This document shows, piece after piece, positions 9,001 to 16,720 of a stretch of 64,000 nucleotides of DNA (position 1 is its first letter; every line of letters begins with the position of its first letter). Under the pieces are notes generated by a model that worked only from the letters and a program-made list of their open reading frames with translations, was not told the origin of the DNA and did no database searches. A program made the position numbers and the translations under genes. The DNA comes from a sulfur-oxidizing endosymbiont of Gigantopelta aegis (lineage in GTDB: Bacteria; Pseudomonadota; Gammaproteobacteria; GRL18): NCBI RefSeq assembly GCF_016097415.1, contig NZ_JAEHGE010000001.1, positions 2,777,157 through 2,841,156 on the forward strand, given 5' to 3'.

Positions 9001-9243
9001 GGTGATAGCCTTGGGCACTGACAACATGGCTGTTGTCAGTGGGTAAGTCACCTGATCTTCAACAACTTGAGGCGCCTGCCCAGGAAATGATGTTTTTACA
9101 ATCACTTGCACATCTGATAAATCAGGCAAGGCATCAATAGGGGTTTGTTTGACTGAGTAAATCCCAAAAGCAAACATAATCAGGGTGGATAAAATAACAA
9201 AAAAGCGGTTTTTTATCGACCAATGAATAATAGCAGCAATCAT
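6082..9243 (-). CDS. cusA: CusA/CzcA-type heavy-metal RND efflux pump
   Basis: Inner-membrane proton-driven transporter of the HME-RND family, 1053 residues (family ~1040-1060). Seen: N-terminal IIHWSIKNRFFVILSTLIMF helix, DALPDLSDVQVIV, GGIAIAIGAMVDGAIVMVENVHK (proton-relay segment of TM4), methionines in the periplasmic cleft region, and a typical C-terminal permease half ending with MQRIAGPMIGGMLSSVVLTLLVIPAIYYL. It probably exports Cu(I)/Ag(I), judging by the CusF-type domains of its partner; CzcA-type divalent export cannot be excluded. The start abuts the stop of the adaptor gene, so the two are translationally coupled. Confidence 0.95.
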   Translation of the reverse strand: MIAAIIHWSIKNRFFVILSTLIMFAFGIYSVKQTPIDALPDLSDVQVIVKTSFPGQAPQVVEDQVTYPLTTAMLSVPKAITVRGYSFFGDSYVYVIFEEGTDLYWARSRVLEYLSQVASSLPATASSQLGPDATGVGWVYGYALVDKTGKTDISQLRSLQDWFLKYELQTVPGVSEIATIGGMVKQYQIIVDPEKLRAYNIPLDLIKKAVQRGNQEAGASVLELGEAEYMVTATGYLTSIDDIKKVPLGLNVNGTPLQLKDVADVIIGPQMRRGIAELNGEGEVVGAFVVMRFGENAQKTIDLVKEKLEELKLGLPEGVEIIPTYDRSTLINHAVENLYEKLIEEFIVVVLICAIFLFHFRSSLVIIFSLPIGILGAFIIMHAQGLNANIMSLGGIAIAIGAMVDGAIVMVENVHKHIEKTPLTDENRWQIIAEASVEVGPPLFFSLLIITMSFLPVFSLEAQEGKMFAPLAFTKTYAMAMAAGLSITLVPVLMGYFVRGKILPEHKNPVNRLVTWIYNPIIKNVLDAPKTMIFISGIVLAIGLWPVTQIGSEFMPPLDEGDLMYMPTTYPGISIGKARELLQQTDKLIKTIPEVKTVFGKIGRAETATDPAPLTMIETTIQLKPKSEWREGVTTESLRKELDKLVKFPGVTNAWVMPIKTRIDMLATGIKTPVGIKVSGPDLKEIEKVGKQLELVLKDVEGTASVYSERVAGGRYIKADIDRDKAARYGLNIADIQQVIMTAIGGMRVSQSIEGLERYPINVRYPQSYRDSVDKIRLLPLVTKSNQRIALSDVADIYVADGPPAIKSENARLNGWTLVDIEGRDLGSYVAEAQRIVAEQVELPAGYSLAWSGQYEYMVRAKERLTVVIPLTLGIIVLLLYINFRNIIEVMIIMGTLPFALIGGFWLMYLLKFDMSVAVGVGFIALAGVTVEIGVLMLVYLNQSYCKFADDAQSKGQCLTKDDVKLAVMTGAGQRVRPIVMTVAAIVVGLIPIMFSSGTGSEVMQRIAGPMIGGMLSSVVLTLLVIPAIYYLWKSVTLKACPSTDETKNASLS

Positions 9244-11007
9244 TTACAGACCCTCTTTGTTCATTTCGATAATTTCAATGGAACCATCACCGTGTTTCTC
9301 AACTAAGAAATTAAATTCAGTGCCTTCTTTGAGGCTAGTTAAATCCATGGATTTAATGACCGGAAAATCCATTTTCATAGCAGGCCAACCCCAGCTTTTT
9401 ACTGGTTCATGTTCCAGTTTGAGCTTTTGCGCATCAGCCATAATGGTTAAAATTTTACCTTTAATCCATGCTTGATCATTGTTCGCTTTTTTATCCATGC
9501 TATTACTATTAGTCATACCTTCAATTTCAATGAGTTCGATAGAACCATCGTTATATTTTTCGACTAAAAACTTAATATCTTGCTGTGCTTTAAGCGCATC
9601 CATGGCTATGGATTTTTTTACAGGGAAATCCATTAACATATCAGGCCAGCCCCATTCTGCGACGGCCTTATGTTGTATAGTTAACATCTTGTGCCCAGGC
9701 ATTACATCAATGATTTTTCCTTCAATCCATACTTGTGTCTTATCATCAGACATCTCATCGCTGTCACTCATCTCAGCCGGCTCTTCCATTCGGTCAAAAG
9801 AAGCTGTCAGACTCGATTCTGAATCAATCAAAAATTGTGCAGAAGTAACAATGACATCATTTTCTTTCAGACCACTTAATATCTCTATAAAATGACCACT
9901 TTCACTGCCAGTTTTAACGGCAACTGACTGAAACTTTCCATCGCCAAGAGATTTAACAACTCTTTCCATCGTGCCACTGCGAATAATCGCTTCACGTTTA
10001 ACAAATAATGAATTTTTGTTAAAGCTACTATGGATTATTAAACGAGAAAACATATTGGGTTTTAACAATTGGCCGGGATTATTGAAACGAATTCTAACGC
10101 GGAGAGTTCTAGTTTTTTTATCAAGTACAGGATATATGTAGTCGACAATGCCTTTCCATGATTTTTCAGGATAGGATTCCACATTCATATCCACTGTCTG
10201 CCCTTCTTTAACCCAACTACTTTGGCGCTCAAATACTTCGGCAATGACCCAAACAGTATCAATTTGTCCAATGGTTAATACATTCATCGAAGGTTTAACA
10301 AACATACCTTCGAGAATTTTCATATCCTGAATAAAGCCACCTTCTTTAGCAAAATAAGAGACACGTTGTTGAATTTTACGTGTTTTGCCTAGTCTTGCTA
10401 TCTGACCCTTGCTTATCCCCAATGAGATTAAACGATCTTTTGATGCTTTGATTAAAATTCTATTTTGACTTTTTAATGCAGTCACATATTCTTCTTGGGC
10501 ATTAACTAAGGTAGGACTGTAAATTTCAAATAGTTTCTGACCTTTTTTTACCACTTCACCGGTTGCTTTAACCAGTAACTTTTCTACCCAGCCTTCAACG
10601 CGTGTATGCAAATGGTAGAGTTTTTCTTCATCAAAATTAATATAACCCACGGTATCAATTTCACGATCTAGCTGGCCTTTTTTGACTGAACCAGTACGAA
10701 CACCGAGATTGTTTTGTACGATGGGAGAAATTTTAACCACCCCATCTTCACCACCATCGGCTTTATAAAATGGCACTAAATCCATTCCCATAGGTGATTT
10801 GCCTGGCTTATCTCGACGATAATTGGCATCCATTGGTGCCACCCAATAAAGAACTTCTTCTTCATCTGATTTGGCCGCACCCCCAGATGATTCATCCATT
10901 GCAATCAATCCGGATGCTTGTAATTGTTCTTGTAAAAAGGGCTGTGCATAATAACCCGCAACTAAGCCAGTACTGACTAGGATAAAACCTGATAAAAGTT
11001 TATTCAC
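9244..11007 (-). CDS. cusB: CusB-type periplasmic adaptor fused to two CusF-like copper domains
   Basis: Membrane-fusion protein linking the pump to the outer-membrane channel. Order: N-terminal signal/anchor; heavy-metal-binding stretch YWVAPMDANYRRDKPGKSP-MGMDLVPFY (~55-82); biotinyl-lipoyl, hairpin and barrel regions (~95-400); then two consecutive CusF-like domains (~425-500 and ~510-585). Each carries the CusF ligand set in the right spacing: H-x8-W-P-x-M-x-M, seen as HKAVAEWGWPDMLM and HEPVKSWGWPAMKM. In E. coli CusF is a separate periplasmic chaperone that hands Cu(I)/Ag(I) to CusB, so here the chaperone is duplicated and tethered. At 587 residues it is longer than E. coli CusB (~407), which the fusion explains. 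Second gene of the operon, 71 bases after the channel gene. Confidence 0.93.
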   Translation of the reverse strand: MNKLLSGFILVSTGLVAGYYAQPFLQEQLQASGLIAMDESSGGAAKSDEEEVLYWVAPMDANYRRDKPGKSPMGMDLVPFYKADGGEDGVVKISPIVQNNLGVRTGSVKKGQLDREIDTVGYINFDEEKLYHLHTRVEGWVEKLLVKATGEVVKKGQKLFEIYSPTLVNAQEEYVTALKSQNRILIKASKDRLISLGISKGQIARLGKTRKIQQRVSYFAKEGGFIQDMKILEGMFVKPSMNVLTIGQIDTVWVIAEVFERQSSWVKEGQTVDMNVESYPEKSWKGIVDYIYPVLDKKTRTLRVRIRFNNPGQLLKPNMFSRLIIHSSFNKNSLFVKREAIIRSGTMERVVKSLGDGKFQSVAVKTGSESGHFIEILSGLKENDVIVTSAQFLIDSESSLTASFDRMEEPAEMSDSDEMSDDKTQVWIEGKIIDVMPGHKMLTIQHKAVAEWGWPDMLMDFPVKKSIAMDALKAQQDIKFLVEKYNDGSIELIEIEGMTNSNSMDKKANNDQAWIKGKILTIMADAQKLKLEHEPVKSWGWPAMKMDFPVIKSMDLTSLKEGTEFNFLVEKHGDGSIEIIEMNKEGL

Positions 11008-11078
11008 ATCGAAATCCTCAAATTTTCATATACCACAAAAGCTATTTTTTATAAGCTATAGTTATAAATATTATTTTT

Positions 11079-12392
11079 TTAAGTGCCTGTATTATTTTGC
11101 TCAAAACTGGACGTAAAATATAAAATCTTTGCTTTACTCTGCAAATGATCAACGGCAATACGACGTTCATCCAATTTGACATTCAAGTCATCAATATAAG
11201 CACGCATTACATCAGCGAAATCACCACGATCTGACTGATAGGCGAGCAGAGAAGCCTGAGTTTGTTGTTTAGCCTGAGGCATCAGCAAATTGATATAAAG
11301 TTGATGACGGTTTTGCAATTGTTCTTCAACTGCTTGTTGTTGTTGTAAGCTAGCGACAAGTTGACGCAACATACTTACTCTTTTATCTTTTAAGGCTTGT
11401 AATTTATGTTCTTTGGATAAGAGTTTTTTATCCTGTCGATTGGCCGTAAACATCGGCAAATCAAAAGTCACGCCAGCAGAGACAAAATCAGAGCGAGAGC
11501 CACCACCAAATTCTTTTGGCTTGTTGTCACGATAGGCATAGCCAACATTAAGAGCCCAACCGGGTTTAAATGCTTCTTTGGCTAAGGCAATATCTTCACG
11601 AGAAATGTCAATTTGTTTATCGATTTCTTGAATTTTAGGATGGGAGTAAAACAATTGACTCAAGGTTTCAAATTCATCACTGATTTCTGGGATACTTAAC
11701 TCCGGCAATTGACTACTCAGGGCATGAGTACTGTTTTGGTCTCGCACCCAACGGGAAAGTTTAGAGCGTTGCATATTAATTTTTTGCGTGATTTTAACAA
11801 TCCGATCATCCAAACGGCTTAGTTCTAATTGCGCACGAATAAGATCTTGTTGATTATTGCGTCCCACAGAAAACATCGATTGAACAATTTCAACTAATTG
11901 CGAAAAAAATCGTTGATTTTGAACAATTGTTTTTTTGGCTTCTTCCCAATAATATATCTCAAAGTAAGTTAAGCGCACTTCTTTAATAATACTTAACTTT
12001 CGATCAGCAATTTTTGATAAGAATAATTCAGATTGCTTCTGAGTTTTTGCTTGCTTGATACTTAGGGTATCACCTGAGGGGAACTGTTGGATAATACCGA
12101 CCTTAAGTTGGGTCATATTTTCCTGATCAAAATCAAAGGTATCGGTGGGCATGTTTGCCAGTGCCACTTGCATCTTAGGATCATTTAATTGGCCATCAGC
12201 AATCGACTGAGCCGATAATGATTCCATTTGCCATTGTTGGCTAATAATCTCTGGTTCATCTTCAAGCGCCATCGTTTCTGCTGCTTGTAAAGTGAGGATT
12301 GGTGCGGCTAAAGCCATGTTTGAAGCGCCAATAAGATTAAAGCCAATAATCAGTGCAAGAAGCTGTTTTTTTGAATGAAACACCAAGTGCAT
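11079..12392 (-). CDS. TolC-family outer-membrane channel of the metal efflux system
   Basis: Outer-membrane factor (CusC/CzcC type) that completes the tripartite pump. Signal peptide KKQLLALIIGFNLIGASNMALAA, followed by the helical-barrel architecture with long heptad-rich helices (e.g. YYWEEAKKTIVQNQRFFSQL). The start chosen is ATG 12392, preceded by GGGAG at a 6-7 base spacing; a TTG at 12416 would add eight unlikely residues. First gene of a minus-strand operon with the adaptor, pump, P-II-like and DUF411 genes. A palindromic metal box (12501-12540) lies ~110 bp upstream. Confidence 0.92.
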   Translation of the reverse strand: MHLVFHSKKQLLALIIGFNLIGASNMALAAPILTLQAAETMALEDEPEIISQQWQMESLSAQSIADGQLNDPKMQVALANMPTDTFDFDQENMTQLKVGIIQQFPSGDTLSIKQAKTQKQSELFLSKIADRKLSIIKEVRLTYFEIYYWEEAKKTIVQNQRFFSQLVEIVQSMFSVGRNNQQDLIRAQLELSRLDDRIVKITQKINMQRSKLSRWVRDQNSTHALSSQLPELSIPEISDEFETLSQLFYSHPKIQEIDKQIDISREDIALAKEAFKPGWALNVGYAYRDNKPKEFGGGSRSDFVSAGVTFDLPMFTANRQDKKLLSKEHKLQALKDKRVSMLRQLVASLQQQQAVEEQLQNRHQLYINLLMPQAKQQTQASLLAYQSDRGDFADVMRAYIDDLNVKLDERRIAVDHLQSKAKILYFTSSFEQNNTGT

Positions 12393-12500
12393 AATAAACT
12401 CCCAAATTATAATCAATGCCTTATCGCATTAATTAATTATCATCCGTTTTAGTATAGTTATAATTTTAGAGCCTATTCTACGGCCACTACATAACACCAG

Positions 12501-12540
12501 CCCTTCGTGAACATTAAATAAATTTAATGTTCATGAAGGG
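12501..12540. promoter_or_regulatory. Palindromic metal-regulon operator ahead of the efflux operon
   Basis: Arms CCCTTCGTGAACATTAAAT (12501-12519) and ATTTAATGTTCATGAAGGG (12522-12540) are inverted with one mismatch and two central bases. The minus-strand arm aligns with the other regulon boxes, and a TAGAAT hexamer begins 26 nt after its GAAGGG, in the same place as the -10 of the other promoters. The minus strand leads into the channel gene. The bases between here and 12650 hold no gene that I can see. Confidence 0.65.
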
Positions 12541-12650
12541 CCTAAATGGCAAGAAGACAAGGATAAACCCTAACAGAGGGGTAAAAGTTTGAAAATAGGT
12601 CTAAGATATTATCTAAGAAGGGAGAATTAATGACATTTTATCCTTTTAGA

Positions 12651-13064
12651 TCAGGAGCTTAAAACCCTCCTTAATCGTTTACTCCAAATCCAAACACCAC
12701 TTAAAGCAAGCAGTAGTAATATTATAGCAATAAGATCCATAAATAATACACCCAATGACCCCATTATTCTTCCGGAATGTAGGTCTTGAATTAATTTTTC
12801 CAAACTGAGTTTATTATCCAAATAATGTGCCTGATAGTTTTTAATTATTATCTTAGGGACTAAATGGTTGGCAAGAGGTTCTAATGAAGCAATTAATTCA
12901 TTGCTCTCATCATCTGCTATTGCCTGCCAGTTGATATATTCATCATCCGGTGAAAAAAGCTGATTATGGACCCTTATTGCATATTTCGCTTCATGCGATG
13001 GAGTACTATTAATTAAGAGAAGCTCTGAAATAGGTGTAGGTAAGCCCTTTTCACTATCAAGTGA
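12651..13064 (-). pseudogene. PepSY-TM family protein, C-terminal remnant
   Basis: An open frame of ~137 codons with no start, ending in TGA at 12651. It ends with DLHSGRIMGSLGVLFMDLIA followed by a hydrophobic helix and the WIWSKR boundary, the hallmark of PepSY-associated transmembrane proteins (PiuB-like, linked to iron-siderophore reduction). The N-terminal part is missing: the frame runs directly into the left end of an IS3 copy at 13065. Its original upstream neighbour was probably the FMN-binding gene whose first codons survive at 14188-14305. Confidence 0.8.
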
Positions 13065-13148
13065 TGTGTCAACACTTTTCCGGACAGTTTTCTAAATATT
13101 TTTTTGGCTGTTTCAAGTGATTTTTGTCATTTTGTATTTCCTATCATT

Positions 13149-13870
13149 TTAGTTTCTCATAGTTTTCAAACTATGAAAGAAGCTCTCTGATACAGCATTG
13201 TCCCAGCAATTTCCTTTGCGGCTCATAGACTGAATTATGTTATGATCCGACAATATTTTTCTATGACTATCAGAGGCATATTGGCTACCTCGGTCAGTAT
13301 GCCAAAGCAATCCATCCATTGGTTTACGCTTCCATATGGCCATCAGTAAAGCATCATTGACTAGCTTGGCTTTCATTCGCTCATCCATCGACCAGCCAAC
13401 AATTTGCCTAGAGAATAAGTCAATGACAACCGCTAAATATAACCAGCCTTCCTTGGTGGCAATATAGGTAATATCACCCACATAGTAGCGATCAGGTTGA
13501 GAGACAGTAAACTCTCTTTCCAGTAAATTTGGAGATATACGCTTATTATGCTTGGAATTAGTCGTCGCTTTAAAGCGTCTCTTCGTTTTACAAAACAAAC
13601 CGGCTTTTTTCATTAATCGACCAATTCTCCGGCGGCTTATATGAACGCCTTTTTCAGCCAGTTTTCTTTTTAAGACGACGGGTTCCATAAGTCTTGCGAC
13701 TGTCTTCAAACAGTTTTTTAGCTGCTCAGTAAGCGCTTCATTTTCTTTCTCTCTATCCGTTTTAGGAGAGCTAACCCAATCATAATAGCAACTACGGAAA
13801 CATCCATAAAACGGCACAGAATCGTTACCGGGTAATCTTTAGCCTGATCAGTTATCCATGCGTACTTCAC
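13149..13870 (-). pseudogene. IS3 copy 1 transposase orfB, deleted and frameshifted
   Basis: DDE integrase of the IS3 type ([50 protein letters not shown]). The C-terminal ~65 residues are deleted. A base missing near 13797 and an extra A near 13670 put the segment around residues 20-70 into another frame and then restore it. Not functional. Confidence 0.85.
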
Positions 13871-14168
13871 AAAGTTTCCCTTGCAAAGTACGCTGTGGCC
13901 TTTTTAATAAATCACGCTCCTGAATCACTTTTGCCAATTCTTTTTTCAGACGTTTTACTTCATCATAAATGTGTTCATCACTTCTATTGGCTACCGTCTT
14001 CACCGGTTTGGAATATTTACTGATCCAGGTATGTAGAGTATTTACATTAACACCTAGCTCCCTGGCAGTCTGAGAAACGGGTTGATCCGTCTCATTAGCT
14101 AATTTGACAGCTGATTCTTTAAATTCTGATGTATAGCTTTTTATTCGGTTTTTTGTTTGATCATTCAT
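13848..14168 (-). CDS. IS3 copy 1 transposase orfA (helix-turn-helix)
   Basis: Begins MNDQTKNRIKSYTSEFKESA, with the IS3 orfA helix-turn-helix (SQTARELGVNVNTLHTWISKY) and leucine-zipper region (DEVKRLKKELAKVIQERDLL). The last codons (KRPQRTLQG...) are out of the usual frame: one A less than expected in a run replaces the family ending KKATAYFA. It overlaps the orfB start. Confidence 0.75.
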   Translation of the reverse strand: MNDQTKNRIKSYTSEFKESAVKLANETDQPVSQTARELGVNVNTLHTWISKYSKPVKTVANRSDEHIYDEVKRLKKELAKVIQERDLLKRPQRTLQGKLCEVRMDN

Positions 14169-14187
14169 TTTAGGTCACACTTTTTAT

Positions 14188-14305
14188 TTGGCACCGTATG
14201 ATTGAAGACTTCATTTAGAAACTCATCGGATGTTTGATACACACCCTTAGCTAAAAGACTGCTAGGAAATATAATAATTAATAAAAAAAATGACTTTGTA
14301 TTTCA
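14188..14305 (-). pseudogene. FMN-binding domain protein, N-terminal remnant
   Basis: About 39 codons from an ATG at 14305: signal peptide MKYKVIFLLIIIFPSSLLA followed by KGVYQTSDEFLNEVFNHTVP, a pattern typical of secreted FMN-binding (flavin-trafficking) proteins that neighbour PepSY-TM proteins. The reading frame is cut by IS3 copy 1, and the rest of the gene is absent. The gene follows the porin in the same direction, so porin, FMN-binding and PepSY-TM were probably one operon. The family call rests on few residues. Confidence 0.6.
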
Positions 14306-14387
14306 TTATGAACAACTTATAAAAGATTGATAGACATAGAAAACTTCAGGGGTGAATAACTCCCCTGAAACTGTCACTATTGGTTAA

Positions 14388-15602
14388 TTAAAATTGATAA
14401 CCAACGCCTAGATTAATACCACTGAATTCATTTTTACCTTTGGGTGCATTCTGGCTTTGATAATCAGCTTTTAATACCACACCTTCGTCTAACCAGTAGT
14501 TAACCCCGAAATCACTTTGCTTGTATTTTGTGTCTGAAGAGCGACCCGCAGCATTATCCCACTCATTGTAACGTGCAAATATACCCCATTTTTCGGTAAT
14601 TTTATAGGATGGCTCTATATACCAGCCCTTTTGCTTATCAGCACCAATAACTTTTGCATTATCACCATTAAGACTCCAACTGGCATAGAGTGCCTTTAAA
14701 GTGACATCCTTAAGGGTATAAATAACATGTGATTCAAAACCATTTAAGCTATCAGAGCCACTGATTTGACCCTGGTTATAATCATCCTGATAAAAACCTG
14801 AAAGTGAAAGTTCAAGTCCTGACATACCGGTATACTTGACACGCCCAGCCATCGCCACAGAATCAGCCTTGGCCTGAGAAACACTTTGACGTCCCTTACG
14901 AATTTTAAAGTTATTTGCTGCTGTTAGATACAAGCCTGAAGTAACAGATACATCAGTACTGATGCCATTTTCAAAATGAGAGCTCAAACCCACTCCACCT
15001 TCCCACCAAGTTGCAGGAATAATATTCTTTTCCACGGGATTTCGTTCGGTACCATAAAAAGTTGTTGGCTCATGGCTTTCATTAATAATACCAAAGGGCA
15101 TTAAAAAGACACCTGCCTTGGCACTATGGCTATCATTCAAGTCATATTCCACATAGGCTTGCTCAACTTCAACTTCACCATTTTTGCCTTCACCTGATAC
15201 GGTGTGCTCGACTTCTAATTCAGAAAAAAATCTCAGGTCATCGGTAAACTCATGACCAAAAAACAACACAAAACGATGTAAATCAATTTCTTTTTTATCA
15301 TTACCACCAGTTCGGTCATTGTCTAGATTATTGTAATGTAGTTCACCATAGCCACCCACGGAGGTTTTATTAAACCACTCTTTGGTTTTGCCATAAGTTT
15401 TATCCGATTCTTCTAATGCCAGCGTTGTTGCCTCAATTTTTTCTTCATTATCATTGGCAACATTTTTTAATCGGGATATTTCCTGTTTCTGAGCATCAAG
15501 CACTTTTTGTTGTGCTTGAATCATTTTCCACATTTCTTCCATACTCGGTGTACTACCGGCCATAGATGCCTCTGCCATTGTCAGCAGCAATAATGCTGAC
15601 AA
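14388..15602 (-). CDS. Outer-membrane porin with coiled-coil N-terminus
   Basis: After a hydrophobic leader (LSALLLLTMAEASMAG) comes a coiled coil (MEEMWKMIQAQQKVLDAQK), then a beta-barrel region with alternating pattern, VGGYGELHYNN, and a terminal phenylalanine (GVGYQF) as recognised by the Bam machinery. The proper start is probably GTG at 15625, preceded by GGAG, giving VNKSSK-; one A missing in the run at about 15608 puts that start out of frame with the rest, so the gene has a frameshift in its signal peptide or a sequencing error. IS21 inserted 14 bases upstream of this GTG cuts it off from its original promoter and a Fur-like box. Likely substrate unknown; the operon context suggests iron or flavin-linked uptake. 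Confidence 0.82.
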   Translation of the reverse strand: MSALLLLTMAEASMAGSTPSMEEMWKMIQAQQKVLDAQKQEISRLKNVANDNEEKIEATTLALEESDKTYGKTKEWFNKTSVGGYGELHYNNLDNDRTGGNDKKEIDLHRFVLFFGHEFTDDLRFFSELEVEHTVSGEGKNGEVEVEQAYVEYDLNDSHSAKAGVFLMPFGIINESHEPTTFYGTERNPVEKNIIPATWWEGGVGLSSHFENGISTDVSVTSGLYLTAANNFKIRKGRQSVSQAKADSVAMAGRVKYTGMSGLELSLSGFYQDDYNQGQISGSDSLNGFESHVIYTLKDVTLKALYASWSLNGDNAKVIGADKQKGWYIEPSYKITEKWGIFARYNEWDNAAGRSSDTKYKQSDFGVNYWLDEGVVLKADYQSQNAPKGKNEFSGINLGVGYQF

Positions 15603-15828
15603 AGTAATTTTGATGACTTATTCACTACAATCTCCACTGTGTCAGGGGTCTCCTGAAAGTGTCCTAATCTTGGCCATTTGAAAATGTCATTTCTTCTTCT
15701 GCTTTTTCTTCCCAATTTTTAAAAAAATCTTTTGTTCTACTTGGATTTTCTTCTGTCTTCTTCCGTTCTTTTCTTTGCTGTACTTTTTCTTGCTTTTCCT
15801 CAACTATCTCAGGTAGAGGAAATACTCA

Positions 15829-16407
15829 ATGCCACGTTCAGGAACTTGCAAGTGCTTGCACTGCCACACTTTTTTCAAACCCAACCCCCGCTCTAAAGGT
15901 CGTCAGAAATTCTGCTCAGCACCTGAGTGTCGACAAGCCAGTAAGGCCGCCAGTCAAAAAAAATGGCTGCAAAAACCTCAAAATAAAAACTACTTCTGTG
16001 GCACTGTCAATGTCCAGCGTGTTCAGCAATGGCGTTCCCAAAATCCAAAATACTGGAAAATTGTACAACAATCATTGGATAACCCATTACCGTTACAAGA
16101 TACCTTAATCACGCAAGCGATTGATATAAAAGAGAAAACAGACGATCTTAACGCCAATGCGTTACAAGAGATCTTAAAGTCCCAACCCACTGTTTTAATA
16201 GGATTAATTGCACATCTTATCGGTAGTACGTTACAAGATGACATAGTCGAGAGTGGTCTGAAACTGCGAGAATTAGGCGAGGATCTTTTACTCAACACTC
16301 ACCTAAAACATGGAGAAAACAATGACCGAGCATCCTATGCCCAATCCAGGGCAATTACGTCAAATCCCCTCTCAGTTCAGTTGGATCGATCACCGCCTGG
16401 TTCGTGA
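15829..16407 (+). CDS. IS21-associated zinc-finger protein
   Basis: 192 residues, N-terminal cysteine cluster CKCLHCHTFFKPN...QKFCSAPECRQASK (a zinc ribbon-like finger), then a helical body. Proteins of this kind are found ahead of istA in some IS21-family elements; their function is not known to me. The last ~35 codons overlap the next gene in another frame. A possible role is DNA binding at the element ends, which is inference. Confidence 0.7.
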   Translation: MPRSGTCKCLHCHTFFKPNPRSKGRQKFCSAPECRQASKAASQKKWLQKPQNKNYFCGTVNVQRVQQWRSQNPKYWKIVQQSLDNPLPLQDTLITQAIDIKEKTDDLNANALQEILKSQPTVLIGLIAHLIGSTLQDDIVESGLKLRELGEDLLLNTHLKHGENNDRASYAQSRAITSNPLSVQLDRSPPGS

Positions 16408-16720
16408 TGGCCACTTTGAGTCTTGCTCTTGTGAATCAATGGCATTTTATTTATTTTTACTTACCGTTGCCGATCAAAATGGGCTGAGTTATTACTCACA
16501 ACCGAGCTTAATGAAACAGTTGAATATAGGGACATTAAAGTTCACTCAGGCACGAACAGAACTCATTCAGGCCAAACTAATCACTTATAAACATCCTTTG
16601 TATCAAGTCCTATCTTTATCCCCATCAGCCAAATCTGACCCCGTTAGACAAACCTCATCTTCACCTGTCCACATAAAACAAATACTCAAACAATTAAATG
16701 CTGGAGGCCATCATGATTGA
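16322..16720 (+). CDS. IS21-associated helix-turn-helix protein
   Basis: About 132 residues from an ATG at 16322 preceded by GGAG; an ATG at 16310 is also in frame. Contains FSWIDHRLVRDGHFESCS and a winged-helix-like region (SQPSLMKQLNIGTLKFTQAR) that resembles a DNA-binding domain. It lies between the zinc-finger gene and istA and overlaps istA by eight bases. Function unknown. Confidence 0.65.
   Translation: MTEHPMPNPGQLRQIPSQFSWIDHRLVRDGHFESCSCESMAFYLFLLTVADQNGLSYYSQPSLMKQLNIGTLKFTQARTELIQAKLITYKHPLYQVLSLSPSAKSDPVRQTSSSPVHIKQILKQLNAGGHHD

Larger units (their letters stand above)
13065..14187 (-). mobile_element. IS3-family element, copy 1 (internally deleted)
   Basis: Copy of the repeated IS3-family element of this window. 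Left end TGATGTGTCAACAC at 13065. Compared with the full copies at 25264 and 28187 it lacks ~390 bases between the left end and mid-orfB, and the outer ~50 bases of the right end, stopping near the AAAAAGTGTGACC sequence. No matching target duplication is visible. It sits exactly where the FMN-binding and PepSY-TM genes were fused by deletion. Confidence 0.88.

Noticed and set aside
9257-9895. Plus-strand open frames opposite the CusF domains
   Set aside because: Shadows of the adaptor gene with no motif or start signal.
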